DNA of 64,000 nt from Clostridia bacterium (GTDB taxonomy: Bacteria; Bacillota; Clostridia; TANB77; CAG-508): the NCBI GenBank assembly GCA_017510825.1, contig JAFWMA010000019.1, positions 57,100-121,099 on the forward strand, written 5' to 3'. Positions 19,138 to 26,435 of this stretch are shown in pieces. Below the pieces are notes generated by a model. The model was not told where the DNA came from. It did not search any database and saw only the letters and a list, made by a program, of their open reading frames with translations. A program made the position numbers and the translations under genes. Every line of letters begins with the position of its first letter. Position 1 is the stretch's first letter.

Positions 19138-20046
19138 ATGAAACGGTATGAAAAAATTGTGCTTGAGGCAGAAAAGGGTATAACCTTTGAAGTATCAGAG
19201 GGAACAAGTGAAGGAGAGTTAATTATCAGAGCTCTGAACATTGCTACAGCCAATGTCTACTCTACAAACTATGTAAATCCTCCGATTCCGGAGGGTTGGA
19301 AACATGTTGAAGGAGAGTGGAATAATGGCTTCGTGATTCAGGATTTCAAGGGAAATCAGTTCGTGTGGATCCCGGTGGGTTTCTTGGATGCAAATGGAAC
19401 GCTGGACGGAACCAATTTTTCTGAAAAATTTGGCAGAAGAAATTATCAAGATGATGAATTCTCTTATGGCGAATTCATCGAAGAATTAGATGAAAAACTG
19501 CGCAAGCAGTGGGAGAGCGTGCAAAAGTATGGAGGATTCTACATCTCCCGATACAACATCTCCAAGAACAAACAGACTGGAGAAGCTCAATCTGTCAAAG
19601 GTGAAATGCCTTGGACAAACATCAACTGGTTTGATGCAATGGAGGCTGCTAAAACCTTTGGAGATGGAGTCTTCGTTACAAGCCATCTTCCCTTTGGGGA
19701 AGAGTATGACTCTGCACTGGAGTGGTTCATCAAGTCTGGTAAAAGAACCAAAGAAGAAATCGCGAATGACTCCACCCAGTGGGGCAATTTCTGGAATACC
19801 AGAAATGCTCAGAAGAAAGTTGTCAAGACTGGAACATGTGAGGAGTGGTCCACTAACAAAATCTTCGATTTAGCAGGCAATGTTGATGAGTGGACACAGG
19901 AGAAGAACAAAAGGTTGTCTCGTGTTATCCGTGGTGGCTGTTGCTGCTTTGATGGTTACGGTTATCCTGTCGCCTATCGCGTTCGCAGCAATCCTTATCA
20001 CTACTATATCTTCACTGGTTTCCGTGCCACGCTTTTCCTTGCGTAG
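19138..20046 (+). CDS. Diversity-generating retroelement target: FGE/SUMF1-like C-type-lectin-fold protein
   Basis: A 302-residue protein. From ~residue 70 it follows the formylglycine-generating-enzyme fold (FVWIPVGFLD, GGFYISRYNIS, MPWTNINWFDAMEAA, IFDLAGNVDEWT) and ends in RVIRGGCCC...YRVRSNPYHYY..TGFRATLF, the usual variable-region layout of DGR targets. The FGE catalytic cysteine pair is not evident, so it is probably a display/ligand-binding scaffold. It has no signal peptide. Codons are much richer in G/C than neighbouring genes, with CGG at codon 3. Avd and RT genes follow immediately, which fixes the assignment. Confidence 0.85.
   Translation: MKRYEKIVLEAEKGITFEVSEGTSEGELIIRALNIATANVYSTNYVNPPIPEGWKHVEGEWNNGFVIQDFKGNQFVWIPVGFLDANGTLDGTNFSEKFGRRNYQDDEFSYGEFIEELDEKLRKQWESVQKYGGFYISRYNISKNKQTGEAQSVKGEMPWTNINWFDAMEAAKTFGDGVFVTSHLPFGEEYDSALEWFIKSGKRTKEEIANDSTQWGNFWNTRNAQKKVVKTGTCEEWSTNKIFDLAGNVDEWTQEKNKRLSRVIRGGCCCFDGYGYPVAYRVRSNPYHYYIFTGFRATLFLA
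19921..20043 (+). other. Probable DGR variable region (VR)
   Basis: The last ~41 codons encode the lectin-fold ligand face. Many codons at surface positions have the form NNC (TGC, TGC, TAC, CGC, AGC, CAC, TAC, ATC), as expected when AAC codons of a template repeat are mutagenised at adenines. No template repeat was found in the window, so adenine specificity cannot be shown. Confidence 0.6.
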
Positions 20047-20078
20047 CATTGACCACTGACACAAGCACAAAAGGAAGG

Positions 20079-20115
20079 AGAGACTTTGAAATTTCAGAGT
20101 CTCTTCTTCTTTTTT
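20079..20115 (+). terminator. Hairpin downstream of VR (terminator/cruciform)
   Basis: AGAGACTTTGAAA is followed without a spacer by TTTCAGAGTCTCT, a 13-bp arm with one G-T pair, then a T-rich tail. DGRs often need a hairpin or cruciform just beyond VR for retrohoming, so this may serve both roles. Confidence 0.7.
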
Positions 20116-20133
20116 GAAAGGGGGATATATGAG

Positions 20134-20502
20134 ATGAAGAAAAACAAAGATAACAGATTGGTAATAATAGTAAAAATAGAAAAGTATATTGAATATATGC
20201 TTACAATATTACTTAAACTTCCAAGAACAGAAAAATTTAGTATAGGAACAGAAGTAAAGACAAGTATGTATGAAATGCTAAAAAATATTCTTTTAGCAAG
20301 TAAAATAGATAAAAGTAAAAGACTACAAATCTATAATATCGTTGATAGTAATATATATTATCAAAGAATTTGTATAAGAATAATGTATAATCAAAAATGG
20401 ATAGATGAAAAGAAATACAAACATAGCAACGAATTACTGGCTGAAATTGGAAAAATTTTAGGAGGACTTATTAAATCTCTAGAGGTGAAAAAACATGCCT
20501 AA
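20134..20502 (+). CDS. avd: Avd-like accessory protein of the DGR
   Basis: A ~122-residue, Lys/Ile-rich all-helical protein, starting MKKNKDNRLVIIVKIEKYIEYM after a GGGGGATA site. The four-helix pattern (YIEYMLTILLKLPRTEKFSIGTEVKTSMYEMLKNILLA ... HSNELLAEIGKILGGLIKSLE) matches Avd/four-helix-bundle proteins that bind the DGR reverse transcriptase and template RNA. It overlaps the RT gene by eight bases, leaving no room for a template repeat between them. Confidence 0.82.
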   Translation: MKKNKDNRLVIIVKIEKYIEYMLTILLKLPRTEKFSIGTEVKTSMYEMLKNILLASKIDKSKRLQIYNIVDSNIYYQRICIRIMYNQKWIDEKKYKHSNELLAEIGKILGGLIKSLEVKKHA

Positions 20503-21205
20503 AACAATTAAAAATATATATGATAATTCAATATCGTTTGAAAATCTACTAAAAGCACATAAAAAAGCAAGATGTGGAAAAAGAGAAAAGAAAAAAATAA
20601 TATTGTTTGAGTTAAAACTAGAACAAGAATTATTAGAATTAGAGAAACAATTAAAAACTGGTACATACAAACATGGTGGTTACACAAAATTTAAAATATA
20701 TGAGCCAAAAGAAAGAATAATTATGGCATCAGAATATAAGGATAGAGTAGTACATCAATGGTATGTCGAAAAATTTATAAAGCCATACTTTGTACCACAA
20801 TTTATTAGTACATCATATGCTGGAATAGAAGGAAGAGGAATGCATAAAGCATCTAAAGATGTTCAAAAAGCAATGAGAAGTGCAAAATCTAAATGGAAGA
20901 ATTATTACATATTAAAAATGGATGTTACAAAGTATTTTCAAAATATAGATAAAAGAATACTTTGGGAAATATTAAAAAGAAAAATGAAGGATAAAAAGTT
21001 ACTATGGTTAACTAGAGAAATTTTATTATCTACAGAAGGCATGGTAGGACTACCTTTAGGTAATTATACATCTCAAATGTTTGCTAATATATATTTAAAT
21101 GAATTAGATCAGTATGTTAAACACAAATTAAAATGCAAATATTATTACAGATATAAGGAAGTTTATTCCTTCTTAAAAATAATTTTAAGTAAATATGAAT
21201 CATAA
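20495..21205 (+). pseudogene. DGR reverse transcriptase, truncated before the YxDD active site
   Basis: 236 residues of a retroelement RT: palm Asp in YILKMDVTKYFQNID, then GLPLGNYTSQMFANIYLNELDQYVKHKL and KCKYYYRY, at which point the expected xDD catalytic pair is missing. The last 16 residues (KEVYSFLKIILSKYES) look like unrelated or C-terminal sequence joined by deletion. DGR RTs are normally ~330-400 residues. No CGG lies at the break, so it is not one of the frameshift sites. Template copying should be dead and the target gene frozen. Confidence 0.85.
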
Positions 21206-21252
21206 AAGTATACATATTAGTAAATTTAAAAATTGAATATACGTATACTTTT
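21204..21252. terminator. Bidirectional terminator between RT and DUF6076 gene
   Basis: AAAAGTATAC (21204-21213) pairs with GTATACTTTT (21243-21252) between two convergent genes, with T-rich tails on both strands. Confidence 0.65.
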
Positions 21253-22266
21253 CTATTTTTTTGTGCTATTAATCCATTTTTCAAATTCTTTTGGGGTAAT
21301 TTCTTTATTTAAATATTTTTGTTTTATTATAACTCCATCTTTTTTATACTTTTCAAATCTAGCAATGGCAGTATCAGTTCCATAATGTGAAACAGAGCTC
21401 GCAAGAGACATATATCTTTTTCTGTATTTATCTAAAAGAGTATCTTCTTTTAGTGATTTTTTATAGGCTAATTCTTTTCCAATTTGCCTACAAGTTTTAC
21501 CTGTGTTTTCATATTCTACATTACAATATTTTGTTTCTTTTAAATTTGCTGGAACAAAGTAATATCCACAATTTTGACATTGCCTTATAGTATTATGATT
21601 GTCAGACATAAATTCTTTAAATATTAGAGCTATTATTGATAAAATATCATCACTTTCAAAATAATAAGGAATATTATACTTATCGACATCTATATTTTCG
21701 AAAATTAAAGCAAAAGTTTCAAACTGTATATTTAGCTTTTCCATAAATCCATTTATTTCTGTTTCGTTATATTTAATTGATTTATCTTCAAAAAAGATTT
21801 TTTCATCTTGCCTTATGCTTTGGATGTCCTCTGGAGTAAATTCTGCTTCTTCTTCAATTTTTTTGAAAAAATCAGTATCATATGGTAATCTTAAATTTTT
21901 TAATAAGGTATATTTAAGATATAAAAATTCTTCTTTATATTCTTTTACAATTTCATTTAGTTCGTTATTAAATTCGGAAAACGAAAGCCTCAAATGTTTT
22001 GATGAATTATGATTTGCTTTTTTTATTTTGGGATGTTTTCTATAATACAGGCTTTCAAAACAAAACCAAAAAACAAAAGATCGACAATCTTCATCATTTT
22101 CAAAATTTGTATTTAAAAATATAAGTAGAAAAGAACCTATTGGCTCAATCATATGTTCAGTTCTATATGATGAAAAAAATATCTTTTTACTTTTATCATA
22201 ATATATGCGTTTAAAAACAAATAATTCTAGTCCGAGATTTTTATCAAAAGCTAGTTTAAGATCCAA
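21253..22266 (-). CDS. DUF6076-like zinc-ribbon protein
   Basis: I prefer the TTG at 22266 as start because GGAGG lies eight bases upstream; this gives ~337 residues beginning MDLKLAFDKNLGLELFVF. The C-terminal part has a zinc ribbon (CQNCGYYFVP ... KYC) followed by a helical region common to DUF6076 proteins on mobile elements of Clostridia. Function unknown. A longer reading from 22407 is possible but has no ribosome binding site. It is convergent with the DGR genes. Confidence 0.6.
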   Translation of the reverse strand: MDLKLAFDKNLGLELFVFKRIYYDKSKKIFFSSYRTEHMIEPIGSFLLIFLNTNFENDEDCRSFVFWFCFESLYYRKHPKIKKANHNSSKHLRLSFSEFNNELNEIVKEYKEEFLYLKYTLLKNLRLPYDTDFFKKIEEEAEFTPEDIQSIRQDEKIFFEDKSIKYNETEINGFMEKLNIQFETFALIFENIDVDKYNIPYYFESDDILSIIALIFKEFMSDNHNTIRQCQNCGYYFVPANLKETKYCNVEYENTGKTCRQIGKELAYKKSLKEDTLLDKYRKRYMSLASSVSHYGTDTAIARFEKYKKDGVIIKQKYLNKEITPKEFEKWINSTKK

Positions 22267-22435
22267 ATGAAACACCTCCACATCAAACAACCTAAAATTA
22301 ATAAAAAATTTTTTGAGATTGTACAGTGTGAATTTCAAAAATTCACAATTATAATGTATACAACACTTAATTGACATAATTTTACTACAAAAAGTAGAAA
22401 AAGTCAAAAAATGGAAATGAACATTGATTTCTTAG

Positions 22436-22610
22436 CTCTAGGAACGAAGTGACATAGAGATAAGATATGCAGTGCAAAATTGAATAGTAGTTGCAAGCAC
22501 AAATAATGATACTTTCGTCTGGCTAACGTGATGTAAAGGGGCGATTCTCTAAAAAGAGGAATGAGGGCAAATCTCATATGGGAGCTAATCCACTTGTAAC
22601 AGTATAAAAA
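22436..22610 (+). ncRNA. Possible structured RNA upstream of the recombinase
   Basis: The 476-base gap 22408-22883 opens with a stretch richer in G and C than its surroundings and without ORFs. Short paired segments are visible: CTCTA/TAGAG (22436-22440/22455-22459), ATTCTCT/AGAGGAAT (22544-22550/22555-22562) and ATGAG/CTCAT (22561-22565/22573-22577). I do not recognise an RNA family. It could also be a leader for the small ORF after it. Confidence 0.3.
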
Positions 22611-22650
22611 ACTAAAATTTGGAAAAAATAAAACAAAAGGAGTGAGGCTA

Positions 22651-22786
22651 TTGGAAAAAAAAAAAGAAATATAAGAAAAAGAATGAATTTAAGATAAATG
22701 TATTTTTTAATGAAAAAGGAGAGGCATTGGAGAAAGTTGTAGAAAGAGCCTTTGGAAATTATTGCTTAAAAACAGTTAAAAAATAA
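22651..22786 (+). pseudogene. Short TnpW-like ORF with a poly-A frameshift
   Basis: After an AAGGAG site a TTG at 22651 begins LEKKKE and stops; in the next frame, across an A11 run, the sequence continues KKYKKKNEFKINVFFNEKGEALEKVVERAFGNYCLKTVKK to a stop at 22786. Short Lys-rich proteins of this kind commonly precede serine recombinases on clostridial elements. The A-run makes slippage or sequencing error plausible. Confidence 0.4.
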
Positions 22787-22806
22787 AATGAAACAATGGT
22801 ATTTGA

Positions 22807-22852
22807 TGAGATAATATGGTATAATGTTTGCAAGAGTATCAATATTATCTCA
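22807..22852 (+). promoter_or_regulatory. Recombinase promoter inside an 11-bp inverted repeat
   Basis: TGAGATAATAT (22807-22817) and ATATTATCTCA (22842-22852) flank TATAAT (22820-22825). The -10 box and start point lie in the loop, as for an autorepressor or recombinase binding site. No clear -35 is seen. Confidence 0.55.
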
Positions 22853-22883
22853 TTATCTTTAATTAGCGAGAAGGGAGGAAACA

Positions 22884-24521
22884 GTGAGCTATACAATAAT
22901 GAATAATATTGATTATAAAGTAGGTATATACATTAGACTTTCAAGAGAAGACGAAGAAAAAGAAAAATATCAAGAAAGCGAAAGTATTGGAAACCAAAGG
23001 ACTTTACTAATGCAATATATCAAACAAAACAAATTAAATTTTATATCTGAATATGTTGATGATGGTGTAAGTGGTACAAGTTTTGATAGACCTGCATTTA
23101 ATAGAATGATTGCAGACATTGAATCAGGAAAAATCAATATGGTGGTTACAAAAGACTTATCAAGACTTGGTAGAGATTATATAAAATCTGGATATTATAC
23201 TGAACAATACTTCCCAGAGCATAATGTAAGATATATTGCTATTTTAGACAACATAGATACATCATTAGATTCAGCAAATAACGATATAGCACCATTTAAA
23301 TCAATATTAAATGAAATGTATGCTAAAGATACATCAAAGAAAATAAACAGTGTATTACAGTCAAAAAGAAATAATGGAGAATATTTAGGAACAGCACCTT
23401 ATGGCTATAAAAAAGATCCAGAAAACAAATACCATTTAATAATAGATAAAGAGGTAGCAAATGTTGTAAAACTGATATATGAAAAATATTTAGCAGGTTT
23501 TGGTACAATGCAAATTGCAGATTACTTAAGTAAAAAGAAAATTCCAATTCCATCAGATTATAACAAACGAAAAAGAGGAACAAAGTCTTTAACTTATGGG
23601 CTATGGCAACAATCTACAGTACGATTTATTCTTTCAAACGAAATTTATACAGGAACAGTAATTCAAGGCAAGAGAAAGAAGGTAAGTTTTAAATCAAAGA
23701 AATTTATAAATTTGCCAGAGGAAGATTGGGTAAAAGTAGAAAATATGCATGAGGCTATAATAAGTAAAGAAGACTTTGAAAGAGCAAGAAAAATTATTGA
23801 AGCAACAAAAGGCTCAAGAGTAGTTCAAAATGATTATTTATTTAAAGGATTACTTAGATGTTATGATTGCGGAGGCTATATTGGAATTAGAAGTCCAGAT
23901 AAAAACGGAAATATCTATGGTAGATGTCAAAGATATGGAAGGTTTGGAAAATTTGATGTGTGTTCACCACACAATTTCAATTATCAAGTTTTCGAAGAAC
24001 AAATGTTAGAAGTTTTAAGACAGGTTTGCAAGGAATATAAAAACAAAAAGAAACTAAAAGAAATTGCAAAGCAAACAAAATCTAAACAAACACAAAAATT
24101 TGATATAAAAAAACAAATAGATTCTTTTAAACAAAATATTGAAAAAGAAACAAGAAAATTGGAAGTAATGTATGAAGATAGGTTAGCAGGCATTATATCT
24201 CTTGAAGAATATATGAAAAATGCAGAGAGAATAAAAGAAATTGTGAAAAGTTATGAACAGGGAGTAAAAGAATTTGAACAAGAATTATCTGGAGAAAAAA
24301 ACAACGATAATAATAAAAGCAGATTAGATAATTTGGTAGATGAATTTTTGAAAATAAAAAATCCTACTAAAGAAATAATTAGAGAATTTATAGAAAAAAT
24401 TGAAATTCATAGTGATAAACAAGTTGATATTTATTTCAACTTTAAGCCATTACAAGAATTAAATGAAATTAAAGAAAAATTTATATGTGCTAAAAAGAAA
24501 TATGAGATTAAAACAGCTTAA
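22884..24521 (+). CDS. Large serine recombinase (integrase/excisionase of the element)
   Basis: A 545-residue site-specific recombinase. The resolvase domain starts YKVGIYIRLSREDEE with the nucleophilic Ser in RLSRED, followed by DDGVSGTSFDRPAFNRM and KDLSRLGRDY; the recombinase domain (GYKKDPENKYHLIID ...) follows, then a zinc ribbon (CYDCGG ... GRCQ ... C) and a coiled-coil C-terminus. It uses a GTG start after GGGAGG. Located next to the right end, it should catalyse attP x attB integration and, with a directionality factor, excision that would restore the host glucan-synthase gene. Confidence 0.93.
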   Translation: MSYTIMNNIDYKVGIYIRLSREDEEKEKYQESESIGNQRTLLMQYIKQNKLNFISEYVDDGVSGTSFDRPAFNRMIADIESGKINMVVTKDLSRLGRDYIKSGYYTEQYFPEHNVRYIAILDNIDTSLDSANNDIAPFKSILNEMYAKDTSKKINSVLQSKRNNGEYLGTAPYGYKKDPENKYHLIIDKEVANVVKLIYEKYLAGFGTMQIADYLSKKKIPIPSDYNKRKRGTKSLTYGLWQQSTVRFILSNEIYTGTVIQGKRKKVSFKSKKFINLPEEDWVKVENMHEAIISKEDFERARKIIEATKGSRVVQNDYLFKGLLRCYDCGGYIGIRSPDKNGNIYGRCQRYGRFGKFDVCSPHNFNYQVFEEQMLEVLRQVCKEYKNKKKLKEIAKQTKSKQTQKFDIKKQIDSFKQNIEKETRKLEVMYEDRLAGIISLEEYMKNAERIKEIVKSYEQGVKEFEQELSGEKNNDNNKSRLDNLVDEFLKIKNPTKEIIREFIEKIEIHSDKQVDIYFNFKPLQELNEIKEKFICAKKKYEIKTA

Positions 24522-24539
24522 TGCCATTAAATTTGATAA

Positions 24540-24688
24540 AGCCTTACTAATATATAAATTTCGCAGTACCGCGTAAGCGACCAAACGAGCCTTTGGCGAG
24601 TGCGATTGGAGCAACTTACAGACAAGTAATATTTAAGTTTGGAAGTTGCGACACACAAGGTACAAGAAAATTATATATTAGTAAGGCT
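24540..24688 (+). ncRNA. Structured, cloverleaf-like 149-nt element enclosed by an 18-bp stem
   Basis: AGCCTTACTAATATATAA (24540-24557) pairs perfectly with 24671-24688. Inside, GTACC (24566-24570) pairs with GGTAC (24659-24663), and this encloses CCAA/TTGG (24581-24584/24606-24609) with a GCC-TTT-GGC tip and GCAACTT/AAGTTGC (24611-24617/24643-24649), plus a weak CGC-GTAA-GCG. The nested helices are best explained as a folded RNA or a hairpin-ended DNA insertion. It lies between the recombinase stop and attR. No RNA family recognised. Confidence 0.5.
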
Positions 24689-24711
24689 AAAAGGAAAAAT
24701 GGCACTAACTG

Positions 24712-24724
24712 CAATACACTCATG
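24712..24724. other. attR core
   Basis: CAATACACTCATG at the right junction; the following CTGCCATATGG is host coding sequence. Joining the element ends predicts an attP centred on the 14-bp palindrome ACACTCATGAGTGT. Confidence 0.75.
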
Positions 24725-25194
24725 CTGCCATATGGGCAATAATAGCTGAAGCAATGTTAAATAAACCAGATGAAGCAATGAATATTTACAAAAAAATAAA
24801 TCCAATAGAGCATACTAAGATAAAAGAAGCAGTACTAAAATATAAAGTAGAACCATACGTTATAGAAGCTGATATTTATTCAGAAGATAATTTAGCAGGG
24901 AGAGGTGGATGGACATGGTATACAGGAGCAAGCAGTTGGCTGTATGAAGCTCAGATAAGATATATACTAGGATTAAACATATATCATGGAGAACTAACTA
25001 TTAATCCTTGTGTACCAAAAGAATGGAAAGAATTTAAAGTTAAGTTCAAATGGAAACAAGCAACATATCACATTAAATATAAACAAATAGGAGAAAGAAA
25101 AACAATAATTCAAAATAACAATTTAATAATAAAAGAAAATGAGTCAATAAAACTACAAGAAAAAGGAGAATGTGAAATAAAAGTGTATTTTTAA
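24724..25194 (+). pseudogene. Detached C-terminal 156 residues of the NdvB-like glucan synthase/phosphorylase
   Basis: The sequence continues the split gene in frame: after GQYTH comes AAIWAIIAEAMLNKPDEAMNIYKKINPIEH, then GRGGWTWYTGASSWLYEAQIRYILGL, the standard C-terminal block of GH94-type phosphorylases, and a beta-rich end. No start codon or ribosome binding site of its own is convincing (an ATG at 24754 has neither). It would be expressed only after precise excision of the element. Confidence 0.9.
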
Positions 25195-25199
25195 AAAAG

Positions 25200-25254
25200 T
25201 TGAAAAATTATGCAAACTATGATATAATAACTAAAGGTTTGTTTTTTGAACCTT
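25200..25254 (+). promoter_or_regulatory. Promoter with 5' hairpin of the MYG1-like gene
   Basis: TTGAAA (25200-25205) and TATAAT (25223-25228) with a 17-base spacer. AAGGTT-tgttttttg-AACCTT (25234-25254) begins at the predicted transcript start. Two further small hairpins (TTTTGGtCtataggaGgCCAAAA and TGCCGAAAGGCA) precede the ribosome binding site. Confidence 0.65.
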
Positions 25255-25320
25255 GTACATTGGAAAAATTTTGGTCTATAGGAGGCCAAAAATGATGCCG
25301 AAAGGCAGAGAGGAGCCATA

Positions 25321-26247
25321 ATGGCTACCAACATTATTATGACGAAGATTATATCGTCTAATGCTGTAACACACGCTGGGATTTTCCACGGTGATGATGT
25401 ACTGGCAACAGCACTACTGTCATATGTACTGCCAGAAGTACGAGTATCTCGTGTATTTAGAGTTGAGAAAGTAAATCCTGACGCCATCGTCTTCGACATT
25501 GGCATGGTATACGATCCAGAGTCGAAGCGATTTGACCATCACATGCGTTCTTTTAAAGAGCACTACGATGATGGCATTAAGTTGTCATCTCTAGGACTCC
25601 TTTGGAGGGAATACGGCGACATGATTCTGAAGGATCTAGGACTCGAGGAAAATCTTGTCCCAAGTGCATGGGGTATGGTCTTGAATGACCTTATAAAAGG
25701 CATTGACGCTCAAGACAATGGACAGCTCAGCAGCTCTAATCCGAGAACCATGACTATCTCGAATGTAATATCTCAGTTTAATCCAAACTGGGATGACGAC
25801 TTTAGTTCAGATGAGGGATTCCTCAAGGCAGTGCATTTTGCACAGACGGTTCTTGAAAACACTCTCCGGAGTGCTATCTCAAGAGCACGCGGAAGGGCAA
25901 CGGTGGAAGAGGCAATTGATAATGCTAGAAATGGCATTATTGTACTTCCAAAGTTCGTGCCATGGCAGGGAATTGTTGCACACACCCCTCAGGCACAAGA
26001 TGCATTATTTGTTGTATTCCCATCTACCCGAGGAGGATATAGCATACAAGGGATAAAGATTGATCCTCGCACAGGTAACGACTTGCGGAAACCATTGCCT
26101 GAGTCTTGGGCAGGACTTCAGGACAAGGCTATGGCAAATGCGTCTGGAGTCGAAGACGCAACATTCTGCCATATTGCTCGGTTCATTGCATCCGCAAAAA
26201 CACTTGAAAGTGCTATGCGACTTGCAGAGTTGGCAGTGGCTGAGTAA
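25321..26247 (+). CDS. MYG1/UPF0160-like metal-dependent hydrolase of foreign composition
   Basis: A 308-residue member of the DHH-related MYG1 family (in eukaryotes a 3'-5' RNA exonuclease). Visible motifs are THAGIFHGDDVLATALLSYV, VFDIGMVYDPESKRFDHHM (the DHH-like metal site) and LPKFVPWQGIV. Codon use is far less AT-biased than neighbours (GTC, CTC, GCG, CGC) and includes three in-frame CGG codons (25867, 26086, 26179) at positions compatible with Arg, so it probably arrived by transfer. It is a single-gene unit with its own promoter and terminator, starting after AGAGAGGAG. Confidence 0.85.
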   Translation: MATNIIMTKIISSNAVTHAGIFHGDDVLATALLSYVLPEVRVSRVFRVEKVNPDAIVFDIGMVYDPESKRFDHHMRSFKEHYDDGIKLSSLGLLWREYGDMILKDLGLEENLVPSAWGMVLNDLIKGIDAQDNGQLSSSNPRTMTISNVISQFNPNWDDDFSSDEGFLKAVHFAQTVLENTLRSAISRARGRATVEEAIDNARNGIIVLPKFVPWQGIVAHTPQAQDALFVVFPSTRGGYSIQGIKIDPRTGNDLRKPLPESWAGLQDKAMANASGVEDATFCHIARFIASAKTLESAMRLAELAVAE

Positions 26248-26293
26248 ACCTAAACCCGCACTTGTGGGCAAAGGTTACCAATGTACGAAAGTT

Positions 26294-26339
26294 AAGAGCA
26301 GGATACCATAACTAAGGTACCTGCTCTTTGCTTTTTTTT
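26294..26339 (+). terminator. Terminator of the MYG1-like gene
   Basis: AAGAGCAGGaTACC and GGTACCTGCTCTT pair around an eight-base loop, followed by GCTTTTTTTT. Confidence 0.85.
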
Positions 26340-26435
26340 GACTTAAACAAATATTGATTTTTTTTTAGTTATAGAATATAATAAAACTAATATAATAGTT
26401 TATAAGATAATTAGTTGGAAAGGAAATAATAACCC

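Larger units (their letters stand above)
14614..24724. mobile_element. 10.1 kb integrative mobilizable element with serine recombinase and MobV relaxase
   Basis: The boundaries are defined by the split host gene: the left flank ends ...GGACAATACACACATG and the right flank resumes CATGCTGCCATATGG, which joined restore the GQYTHAAIWA reading frame. Cargo in order: Fic/DUF6088 pair, HTH protein, hairpin array, MobV relaxase, small membrane protein, decayed diversity-generating retroelement, DUF6076 protein, putative RNAs, large serine recombinase at the right end. It has no type IV secretion genes, so it would be mobilised in trans. Its length is about 10,098 bp between the two imperfect 13-bp att copies. 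Confidence 0.88.

Noticed and set aside
20047..20133. Template repeat between the DGR target and avd
   Set aside because: Only 87 bases are present, made of a hairpin and the ribosome binding site, with no match to the variable region.
21150..21205. RT truncation as a fifth CGG frameshift
   Set aside because: There is no CGG near the break and no downstream frame encodes the YxDD or the rest of an RT; a deletion fits better.
25793..26311. Alternative-frame ORFs inside the MYG1-like gene as overlapping genes
   Set aside because: They arise from its balanced codon composition; only the main frame matches a family.
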